Shown: positions 23,215 to 31,858 of the stretch, in pieces
Layout: each line of letters opens with the position of its first letter
Position numbering within the stretch: the stretch's first letter is position 1
NCBI RefSeq assembly: GCF_027409185.1
Contig: NC_084474.1
Coordinates: 13,075,382-13,139,381 of the forward strand
Direction of reading: 5' to 3'
Source: Cynocephalus volans
Lineage: Eukaryota; Chordata; Mammalia; Dermoptera; Cynocephalidae
Length of the DNA: 64,000 nucleotides
The notes under the pieces: generated by a model
The model's database searches: none
What the model saw: the letters and a program-made list of their open reading frames with translations, nothing else
Told to the model about the DNA's origin: nothing
Position numbers and translations under genes: made by a program

Positions 23215-23750
23215 ATTTTTAGCTGCAGTTTTTAATATAACAACAAAAGTGATCTTTTGAAATGTAAGTCAGATCATTATTGCTCTTCTCAAAACCCTTC
23301 ACTGATTTTTCATCTCACTTAAACCTAAAGCTGAAGTCTTTATCAAGGGCTACAAAGCCCTATATAATTTGGTGCCCTGACACTCGAGCCATGCTGGCCT
23401 TCTTACGATTTTTCAAATACTCCAAATACTTCCCTGCCAGGAACAGGCTTATCTCAGATATCTGAATGTCATTTCCCCTCACTACAATTAGATCTCTTTT
23501 CACATGTCACCTTCTCAAGGAGGTCTTCCCTGACCTCCATCACTACCACTGCTACTTTGCTTCATTCTTCTCCACAGCACTCAGTCTTGTCTAAAATACT
23601 GTAGATTTGTTTATTTGTTTATAGTTTATCTCTGCTGGATAATGTGACCCTGTGAAGGCAAGACTTTTTCTGTTGTGTTTGTTGCTGTGTGTGCCTGGTT
23701 TATAGTGAGTGTACATTAAATGTCTGTTGAATGAACGAAGGAACAAATGA
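23215..23750 (-). mobile_element. L2 LINE 3' end, antisense
   Basis: One of the better preserved L2 tails: 'tcagatcattattgctcttctcaaaacccttcactg', 'caaggaggtcttccctgacc', 'gtgtgcctggtttatagtgagtgtacattaaatgtctgttgaatgaa' in the expected antisense order. Confidence 0.8.
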
Positions 23751-24659
23751 GTGAATACCCCAAGTCTAAAGGGATGTGTGTGCCAATTTTAGAGTCCAGG
23801 AGATCTGCAATATGGGGAATGGTTTCTAAGGTAGAAACCATCCCAGTTCAACACCCAGTAATTTAACTTCATCAGAATGGACCATATGCTGAGTTCCATG
23901 TGGCTTGGATGGAAAGAACAAAGAGTGTGTTCTTTACAAAATGTGCTTTACTTGTACAAAATGATTGTGCTTCTTGATGTAGTCTGATGTCTGCCCTGGG
24001 TTCTTTGGGCCTGCCTGGAAAGGTAAATTCTAGCAGTTACAATGAGGCAGAGTTCTTCAAGCATGTATATCTTTATAACATCTCTATGATCATACGTAGA
24101 GGATTATTTCTTCAATAGATACGTATCGAGTGTGTGCTATGTATAAGGCAATGAGCTGTTTCTGGAAAACCAGAGATGATAAGTAAGTTACACTTCTGGT
24201 ACTTAATGAGATTATTGACTAAGAAGTCACCAATTATGGTGCAGTATGAAGTGTATTAGAGATATATTTATGCAGATAGATACGAGAGCACAGTGGAGGG
24301 CGTTGACTTCATTCAGCAGGAAATGTTGATGTATTGGGAAGGCAAAAGTCCAAGAAGGGTTTCTGAGATGAATGAGTATTGCAGAAAGGAATGGAAAGGT
24401 GGGTGGTGATGAAAGGCAGGCTGTCTGGGCTACGATGAGGCGTTCCAAGTAAAAAGAAACAATATATGCAAAAGTCCAGAGCCACATTTAAGAAATGTCT
24501 GGTAATTCAAACTACAAAGTAAGAAATGTGGGTTGAGATAAAATTAGAAAAGTAAACTGGAGTCAGATCACAATTTATGTGGCATGCTAGGGTGTGGGGT
24601 CATTTTACTGAAGACTGTGAGGACCATGTGAGTGTTTCAAGAGAAGATTAACATCGAAA
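23751..24659. other. Unassigned intergenic sequence
   Basis: No gene or repeat confidently recognised. A weak MIR-like piece is possible near 24110-24200 ('cgagtgtgtgctatgtataaggcaatgagct'). Confidence 0.35.
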
Positions 24660-24664
24660 AAATA

Positions 24665-24900
24665 ATAATTTCCACTTATTGAACACTTATGACATTTAGG
24701 CATTTTTTCAAACATATAACATATATTATCTTATTTAATCCTCACAGTGAACCTATAAGGTAGGCATGTTTCCACATTTTATGGCCAGAGAAGTAGACAC
24801 AGAGGAATAAAGTAAATGGCCTGAGATCATCCAGCTAAGTGGGAGAAGGAAGATTTGTGCCGAGGTCTGACCAACTTCAAAGAAGGTACATTTAGCCACC
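24665..24900 (-). repeat. MIR SINE, antisense
   Basis: 'cacttattgaacacttatgacatttaggca', 'cttatttaatcctcacagtgaacctataaggtaggca' and 'ttatggccagagaagtagacaca' give the antisense MIR order. Confidence 0.8.
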
Positions 24901-25023
24901 GTCCACCAGATCCCAGTGACTTGGCCAAGTTCAGACATGACATATAGGTGGTCTTAGAGGTCATGACTGTTGAAGGCATTAGCAGGGAAGAAGCCTGATT
25001 TGGCATTTCTTAGACTCATTAAT

Positions 25024-25041
25024 CAAAGTGTAGTCCAGGGC

Positions 25042-25072
<31 letters not shown>

Positions 25073-25176
25073 TTAGCAATGCCGACTCCCAGGCCTCATC
25101 CCAGGCCTACCGAGTCAGCAGTTCAGCAAGATCCCTAGGAGACTGGTGTGCACATGCAAGCTTGAGGAGCAGTGGT
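25024..25176. mobile_element. MER5A-like hAT element with CAG expansion
   Basis: It begins 'aaagtgtagtccagggccagcag', continues 'ttagcaatgccgactcccaggcctcatcccaggcctaccgagtcagcag' and ends 'cttgaggagcagtgg'. This is the layout of the MER5 (Charlie/hAT) non-autonomous transposon, expanded at its 'cagcatcagcat' site into nine CAG units at 25042-25068. Confidence 0.7.
25042..25068 (+). repeat. (CAG)9 trinucleotide repeat
   Basis: Nine uninterrupted CAG units inside the MER5A-like element. A short ORF reads it as poly-Gln, but the surrounding ORF is transposon-derived and not a gene. Confidence 0.97.
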
Positions 25177-25880
25177 TTGGATACACAATGTCATCTGCCA
25201 GAGACAAGCAATGCCAGGGAGACAGCATGGTGCTGTGACTGGGCAACAGGTGTCCTCGCTCTCCGTGCCTGACTGGAGTTGTGGGATGCTTAGAAAAGCA
25301 GAGCCCCTTTTATGCTGTCTTTTATGGAAGTTTTACTTTTCCTGAAAGTGCCACCAAACAATCCCTTTATTTAAAATTCCTTTATTGTTGAAATAGAACT
25401 GACATATGTGAATTGTTTATCAGACTATGGGATTCAAGATAAAATCAACAGAAATGGCTCATCAGTCCTCAGCTATTTAAGGGCAGATCATAGCTAACTT
25501 AAAACTTTTAAAATTTGTACTTCAGTGATGCCATTCATGCTTGTTGCTACCCTGTAAACACCTTTTCTTATTGATTCAATAGCCATGTCTTTGTGCAGAC
25601 AGTGATAATTATAAATGGAGGTTGGTATCAAAGTTAAACATTTGTTTCTTGTATCTACATCTTTCTCTCCCTCCCTCCCTATTTTTTTCTTTTTCACTTT
25701 TTAATAGGTGGCTTGTGACAAAGTTTTTATTTATGAGGGAAAGTGTGCAGTTTTGTGATCTTTCTCCTTCTGAGATCTGTTTGGAGACAACATTCTGGAG
25801 CCCAAGCTTGAATCCGCTCCTTCTTCCCCAGAGGACCCCTTACCTTGTTTTTGTCATTCAGAGCTGAGGCAGGAAACCCA
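25177..25880. other. Unassigned sequence upstream of RP1
   Basis: No gene or named repeat recognised. There is a short CCCT tract near 25668-25682. Confidence 0.35.
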
Positions 25881-25884
25881 GAAG

Positions 25885-26348
25885 GAAACCCGATTAGATG
25901 AGTCATCTTCAAATCAGATTAGACTGCAGGGAGTCATTAGAGGGCTCAGGTGCCATCTGGGGACTTCATGTGTGACAAAGTCCTGCAACATGTTAAAATC
26001 CTACCATGAACAAAATAGTGGAAGACTGCTGGGTACGCAGAAGCATAAAATTACTTTACTTCATCGCACGGTGCCCTGCTTATTTGTCTTATGCTGAGTA
26101 GCCAAATTGTTTACACTCAGCCATTTTCATCAGAATTCCATTGGAGCAGTAATAAGCAGGCATGCCCAAATAATCATATAAAAGGCCTAGGTCCTTTTCT
26201 TTTTTCAGTGACTACCATGAACAAATACTGACTCAGAATCACTTATCAAAAAATGGTAAAATGTCAAATGACTTCATTTTTAGCAGCATGATAACTTTTC
26301 TCTTTAACATAAGTGAATGAGGATTTAAGGGAGTCTGGGAGAAAATGC
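25885..26348 (+). promoter_or_regulatory. RP1: Candidate RP1 photoreceptor promoter
   Basis: Non-repeat sequence with clustered sites of the type used by rod and cone genes. Two GATTA cores (25892, 25917) are reverse complements of the CRX/OTX TAATC core. There is a TGAGTCA at 25899, a TATA-like atataaaagg at 26176, and a MARE/NRL-like TACTGACTCAGAA at 26226-26238 (11 of 13 bases of the palindromic consensus). It lies directly upstream of a strong splice donor at 26485. The distance to the RP1 start codon (about 5 kb) fits my recollection of the human intron 1. The start site is not determined: about 26207 if the TATA-like box is used, or near 26350 if exon 1 has the human length. Confidence 0.4.
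26226..26238 (+). promoter_or_regulatory. NRL/MARE-like site
   Basis: TACTGACTCAGAA differs from the palindromic MARE TGCTGACTCAGCA at two positions. NRL, a MAF-family factor, binds such sites in photoreceptor promoters. The site is seen; occupancy is inferred. Confidence 0.45.
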
Positions 26349-26349
26349 A

Positions 26350-26484
26350 TGGGAATTGGTGAAGTGTTTTCTCTGGAGAATGACACTAGGCAAGGAGGAT
26401 GAAGCAAGGGACACTCATTAGGAAGATTTCAGAACTGTAGAGTGTGCTCGGAACTGGTTTGCTTCTGGCTTTGGTCCCCTTAAG
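26350..26484 (+). other. RP1: Candidate RP1 exon 1 (5' UTR)
   Basis: Human RP1 has a short non-coding first exon. Here the only strong donor at the expected distance is cttaag|gtgagt, exon end 26484, about 4.7 kb before the exon 2 acceptor. The 5' boundary given is only an estimate based on the human 5' UTR length as I remember it. No ATG-initiated ORF of note runs into the donor. An alternative donor is ttgggaa|gtgagt near 27622. Confidence 0.35.
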
Positions 26485-27369
26485 GTGAGTTCTGTCTGGT
26501 GATTAGCATTACCTTGGATTAAATTAATTGGCTGTACTCAATCCCTGGGTGGACATGCTAAGAATAAATCTAAAGACATTAGTTTCTTTGCATGAAATGA
26601 GCAGGTTACATATTCATTTATGTGAAATATTCACACAGCTTAAACATCTTTTTCTTTTCTTTATAAGGGAAGTTTCAAGTTCTGGTAAGTACAAAACTAT
26701 TTGAAATCTTTCTTTTGAAAATAATTTGTATATTGCTAGTTGTATTTTGTTTTCCATTTTATATCTAGAGTATATATCTGTGTTCTATCTTTTACTATTA
26801 GAAAAAAATAAATGTTACTAATAATTATTGTCTTTTACCCAAATATGCCAGCAACTTTCACAATATGCTGGTATTGAAGTAGGAGGAAACTTCAATATTA
26901 GGAAATCAAGTGATTTTAATTTGTTCAAGTATAAGTATTTTTTTTTTCTGATTATAAAAGTAGTATATACCCATTATAGAAAACTGTGCAATACATTAAA
27001 GGAGGAGGAAGCTGCTTGTAATCCAACAATGCTGTGACTCCCACAGTGAATAATTGGTGTATTTCCTTTCTGAATCCCCCTTCCAACTCCACCTGATAGA
27101 GTTAAGAATGTCTGAAATGAATGAATTTTTTTTGCAATGTCAATCTCTAAATTGCCATAAAAATGAAAGTTCTGTGTTTATTAATTTTCTACTTTTTAAA
27201 TTTCATTATTTGTTAATTGCCTGAATTCCTACTATGTGGTAGAAAATCAAATTTAAAATATAATTAGTGAAGTGATGATTAGTGTAACATCACATAAATC
27301 TATCATGTTTTGTGAAGAGAGTGGGGGAGCAGGTACAGCCTTCTTGGTAGAGGCAGCACAGACTGAAAC

Positions 27370-27465
27370 GCACTGCTGACTGAGACCCGTGACGGCATGA
27401 ATAAGCGTCACCATGGTTGAGCCCAGCAAACCGAAGGATGTTAAAAAAAATCTGCTTAATCTTAA
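27370..27465. promoter_or_regulatory. Second candidate photoreceptor regulatory cluster
   Basis: A unique, CpG-containing patch. TGCTGACTGAGAC at 27374 matches the MARE at 10 of 13 bases. TTAATC (CRX-type core) is at 27456, and 'ccatgg' and 'gcgtcacc' lie between them. It could be an intronic enhancer or an alternative promoter feeding the weaker donor near 27622. Confidence 0.25.
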
Positions 27466-27884
27466 AAAGCGACGAAAGTATTCATGACAGCTCCGTGGTC
27501 TAATTTCAGGGAATGAGGAGGCTCTGTGGAGAAGAGGGGAAGATACTGGTAGCAAGCTGTCAGTAGAAGCTGGGCTGGAGGCAAGGAGATTTTGTTAAGC
27601 AGCTTCCTTGCTTCCTCTTGGGAAGTGAGTGGTGAGGGGAGTGGAGGGCCTTACAGCTTCCCCTTGTTACCTCTTCACCTCCTCTGCTCCTTCAGCCTGA
27701 ACTTCTGGAGAAGAATTAAGCCATTTTAGGCTGCTTAGTTTGTTCGTTCCCTGAGTAAACCCTATGTATATTACTGCCTTATCCCAACTTTAGAGGGCAT
27801 AGAATAAACCTTACTAAAACTGAATGTGAAGAAACATTGCTTAATTCCCTCCAAATTGATTAGCTTTTAAAACTGATAAAGGGC

Positions 27885-28385
27885 CACAGTTAACACAGGA
27901 TAACGGAAATAGAGCTCCCTATACCCTCATAACATACACTATCTGCTTCTGTAGAATTGCTTGCTTAACCTAAGTAACTCCATTTTACCCGTCTCACCTG
28001 CAGACTACCTCCCCTTTCTGCGTGAGAATCCATTGACCTTCTCATAGAAACAAAAGCCGTTGCATAGAAACACAGTAAACTATTACATGGGAACAGGAAC
28101 CATACATAGTGAACTATTACATGGGAACATACACAATGAAAACTTGTATGCTTGATTGCTCTAACGGCTCATTCTTGGCCTCTGTAACCTAGCTCCCTAG
28201 CTTGCTTTGTGCACTTGGACAAACCTGTGTAGGGATTTAGTTTTTGCCTTTAAAAACCCCACAAGACCAAGTCCCGAGGCCGCTCTTCCTTGGTTGCTCC
28301 TTGGGAGACGGTCGCTGGCCAGCTGGAGTGAATAAACTGCCCTTTTCTGCACAAGTGGTGTGTACATGCATTTCTTGTGGGAGGG
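27885..28385 (+). mobile_element. Solo LTR of a class I (gamma-type) endogenous retrovirus
   Basis: The LTR organisation is visible: an upstream U3 with a tandem 'aaactattacatgggaaca' / 'gaactattacatgggaaca' duplication (28078-28128), a TATA-like 'cctttaaaaacccc' (28248), an R/U5-like 'aggccgctcttccttggttgctcc', and the polyadenylation signal AATAAA at about 28331 followed by 'actgcccttttctgcacaagtggtg'. No gag, pol or env reading frame adjoins it. The exact ends and target duplication were not resolved. Confidence 0.65.
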
Positions 28386-28469
28386 TGCCTCAAAACATAA
28401 CTTAAAGTTGTGGAGGGCTGGTAGCTCTGTTTCACAAAAGAGGACATTCTACTGTCAAGACTTCATGAC

Positions 28470-28730
28470 CCCTATGCTGGTCTTGCTATGTGCATGGGCT
28501 AGATGCTGCACTATCTCTGCCTTCCTCCTGGAGGGCATCTCCACCTCTCTTTGCCTCTGGCAACTCAGCTTTACACAGGCTTTCCTCAAATCACTGTCTC
28601 TTCCCACCCATCCCTCCAGTCCCTCAGACTGGATTAGACATCCTTCCTTGATATTCTCTTGGTACCCCAACTCTTCCTCAACTATGCTATTGAATTACTC
28701 TGTGATTTTCCCATGTACTCTGTAGGAAAT
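28470..28730 (-). mobile_element. L2 LINE 3' fragment, antisense
   Basis: 'ctctgccttcctcctggagg', 'tttacacaggctttcctcaaatcac' and 'cagactggattagacatcc' follow the antisense L2 tail order. Confidence 0.5.
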
Positions 28731-30619
28731 GCACATATGTCAGGTCAAAGCTGATCCACTTCTTTCGGAAGGAATTTGGTTTGCACCCTCTTCCCTAATG
28801 ATGACATCATGCACTGAATGAACATAGATCCTTTTATTCAATGATAATACTGAATCTTCATCATGTTCTGTTTTACACACAAGGCCCACCTTACCGTGGG
28901 TTCTTAAGTCTCACCCACAAGTATGCAGAATCTTAATACTCTCTCTAAAACTTCCTTAGTGACTTCTAGGAGTTCCCAGAGCTCTCTTACAAGCAAGGAG
29001 GATCATGTGAACTCATATTTTTGTTTTGTTTTTGCTACAGTTTCCTCATCAAGGTGCCTGGCAACCATCCTGCTGCAGGTACTTTCTCTGCAGATTCTCC
29101 TCCACTACTGGATGTCTGGTATCTTCCCAGGGAACAGTACCTTCAGCTTCTGCCCTTCATGCATTGGGCTCAAAACCTGTGCTCAGGGGTGGGCAACGGT
29201 GGGATAGGGACAATGGGGGCTACCTCTTCCCTCCTATTTTCCATATCTTCCATGTTCTCCCTTGTGGTTCTAGCACAAAATCTTCTTTCTCTTATTTTAG
29301 CCCCAAACAAACCCCACAAAAACCTTGGCATATGGGCTCACACAAATGTGTTTCCAAAGTGGTCACCAGGTTAACAGCTCTTCAGTAGTGAGATTCAGGC
29401 AGAAAACTAGTGACATTAAATGCTTCGTGATACACTTACATATAAATAAATATAATTTTTCAAAATTAGGTGGAAAATGTCTTAAATACTATTCACATAG
29501 ATATTTCAAATAAACATATAACTAAACCAACCTAAAAAGTGATTGGAGACAGAGTTCTGAGGTCTTTTGTTTAAACACTGAAGGAACTCATCCTTCTTAC
29601 AGTTGATGAAGTTGTGGAGATTAAGCAGCCTACCCAAGGTCATACCATGGTTTATCACATGAGGATGAGAAGAGGTTGCAGTTTTGCTGACTGTAGCAAA
29701 GCTGGATTCCCCAATGTGCATGCCTGCTACAGATGCCTTTAATGTCTTAAGTATTGTAATTACTTTAAACCTCCGGGGAGGAAGGGAGACATTTAATTTC
29801 TAGGCTGATCTTCGAATGCTTTTTCCTAAGTTACCTATAAATAAGATTTCCAAATCACGTTGGAGATATGTGAAGCATCTGAGATAACAGCTTGCAGACA
29901 GTTAAGTAAATGATTTGGGCCATATTTGTGGCTGATTTATAATGACAAACATGCCTTTTCCATCTCTATAATACCAATTACATCTATTTCGTTTGTTTGT
30001 CTTCAAGGCTGAAAGGCGTTCTTATTCTGTCAAAAGACACTAATAATTAAATTGATTTAAACAATAGAAAACAGCCACAAGATGTTACAAATAAAAAGCC
30101 CAGAACCAGATAAATCCTTCCACAAGCTGCTCATTTTATCAGACTCTGGCTCTCTGGCTTCATTGAGATGTGAAAAAGGAGAACCTCAGTGGTTTGCTGA
30201 AAAAAACTCTTGAAATCCCTCCTGAAGTTTTCATTTTAGAACCACTAGTGGGAGCAGTAACCAGACTGCACCATTTTTAGCAGCCCATAGCAATGCTGTC
30301 ATTCATTCAAAAAACATTTATTTAGTGCAATGTTTCCCAAAGTAGGCTAAGTAGTGTGTCAGATGATTTTCCTGCATTTTCTTCAATCTGCACTGGAAAA
30401 CATCTGACACTATCTTAATATGGCCCTTATTTAAGGATCTATGTGATACATTCCTCCTAGAACTAATGCCAGGTACATTTTCCTCCAGATGAACTAATTT
30501 GGTTTCATTCAACAGATAATTTGAACTTTAAAAACTTTCCTGTCTCCACCTCTTTTCCTTTACTGCAGGACATAAGGACTAAATTGATGAATTGCAAAAC
30601 TCTCTTTTTTCATTGGATG

Positions 30620-31000
30620 GTTCCTGATTGGTGTCTCTTATGTTATTTTTAAATTGTGCAATAATACCTGTTAATCTTAAAAATTTGCTCAGTCTAGCAA
30701 TGTGTAGAAAACACAAATATTACCCATAGCTCTGCCATCCAGAGATAATCACCATCAACACCAGGCTGAACATATTTCTGGACTTTTTCCTATTTGATAA
30801 TAAATACGTATACATATAAATCAATGACATAGCATATGTGTTTTACAAACTACTTTTTCATCATGATGATCTTTTCATTCCCAAACATACAGATCTATAA
30901 AGCCATGCTTAATGGTTGCATAGTTTTCCATTGCATGGGTGTATATATTGTAATTTATTTACCTCGATCTTAGTAGTGACTTTAGGTTGTTTTTAATTTT
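30620..31000 (-). mobile_element. Old LINE fragment (L1ME-like)
   Basis: 'ttacccatagctctgccatccagagataatcaccatcaacacc' and 'catttctggactttttcctattt' are typical of old L1ME 3' sequence. The strand is tentative. Confidence 0.45.
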
Positions 31001-31216
31001 TAAATGATGTGTCCTTATTTAACTGTTTAATTTGTCCTTTTATTGTAAGTTCCTTAAAATAATCTTTCAAAATTGGCAGGTGTTATGAGTAAATAAATGA
31101 ATGCACTCCTAGGAATATCCTGGCTATCTACAACTTTAATTAGCATGCGTTAGCATTATCATGTATTCTCTGTGGTGCTGTTATTCTGGAGATGAACAAT
31201 TTTCTTCCCCCTCTAG

Positions 31217-31858
31217 GTCTCAGCCAAAATGAGTGAAACTCCTTCTACTAGTTTTTCCATGATTCATCCGACTTCTTCTGAAGGTCAAGTTCCCTCCTCT
31301 CGCCATTTGAGCCTCTCTCATCCTGTGGTGGCCAAACGGATCAGCTTCTACAAGAGCGGAGACCCCCAGTTCGGCGGGGTCAAGGTGGTGGTCAACCCTC
31401 GTTCCTTTAAGACCTTTGATGCTTTGCTGGATAACCTGACCAGAAAGGTGCCCCTGCCTTTCGGGGTGAGGAACATCAGCACCCCTCGGGGAAGACACAG
31501 CATCATGAGCTTGGAGGAGCTGGAGGACGGTGAGTCGTACTTGTGCTCCCACGGCAGGAAAGTGCAGCCCGTCGACCTGGACAAGGCCCGAAGGCGCCCT
31601 AGGCCCTGGCTTAGCAGCCGGACTGTCAGTGCGCAGGCGCAACGCCGTCCCCCCGCTGTCGCCGCCCCCGCCGCCGCCGCTCCCGGCATGCCCCGCGCCC
31701 CGCGGAGGCTCGTGGTCTTCAAGAACGGCGACCCGAAGACGAGGCGCGCGGTCCTTCTCAGCAGGAAGGTCACCCAGAGCTTCGAGGTCTTCCTGCAGCA
31801 CCTGACGAAGGTCATGCAGTACTCAGTGGCCAAGCTGTACGCCACGGACGGAAGGAAG
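31217..31858 (+). other. RP1: RP1 exon 2 (start codon, DCX1, most of DCX2)
   Basis: The acceptor is ttcttccccctctag|gtctcag and the donor is ggaaggaag|gttagc. Twelve nt of 5' UTR precede ATG at 31229, then 210 complete codons (phase 0 end). DCX1 covers residues 36-118; DCX2 starts at about 159 and continues into exon 3. The linker between the domains (residues about 130-158) is encoded by a CpG-rich segment and holds an Ala/Pro-rich insertion, about five residues longer than in the human protein as I remember it. The donor GTTAGC is weaker than the consensus. Confidence 0.95.

Larger units (their letters stand above)
26485..31216 (+). other. RP1: Candidate RP1 intron 1
   Basis: If exon 1 is right, this intron runs from gtgagt to the acceptor ttcttccccctctag at 31216. 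It contains CRX-like GATTA sites close to the donor (26501, 26517), a second MARE-like/TTAATC cluster (27374-27461), an ERV1-type LTR (about 27885-28385), an L2 tail (28470-28730) and old LINE fragments (26930-27045, 30620-31000). The rest (28740-30600) I cannot assign; ORFs there have no similarity I recognise. Confidence 0.4.

Noticed and set aside
24970..25272. 100-codon ORF with poly-Gln
   Set aside because: The Gln run is a CAG microsatellite in a MER5A-like transposon; flanking frame is not protein-like.
30241..30256. CTCF-like ccactagtgggagcag
   Set aside because: It fails the core at two positions (T for R, A for C), unlike the full match at 42796.
31220..31845. Long minus-strand ORFs (193 and 165 codons) opposite RP1 exon 2
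   Set aside because: They are antisense shadows of the GC-rich RP1 coding exon, with no known family and no splice or promoter support.
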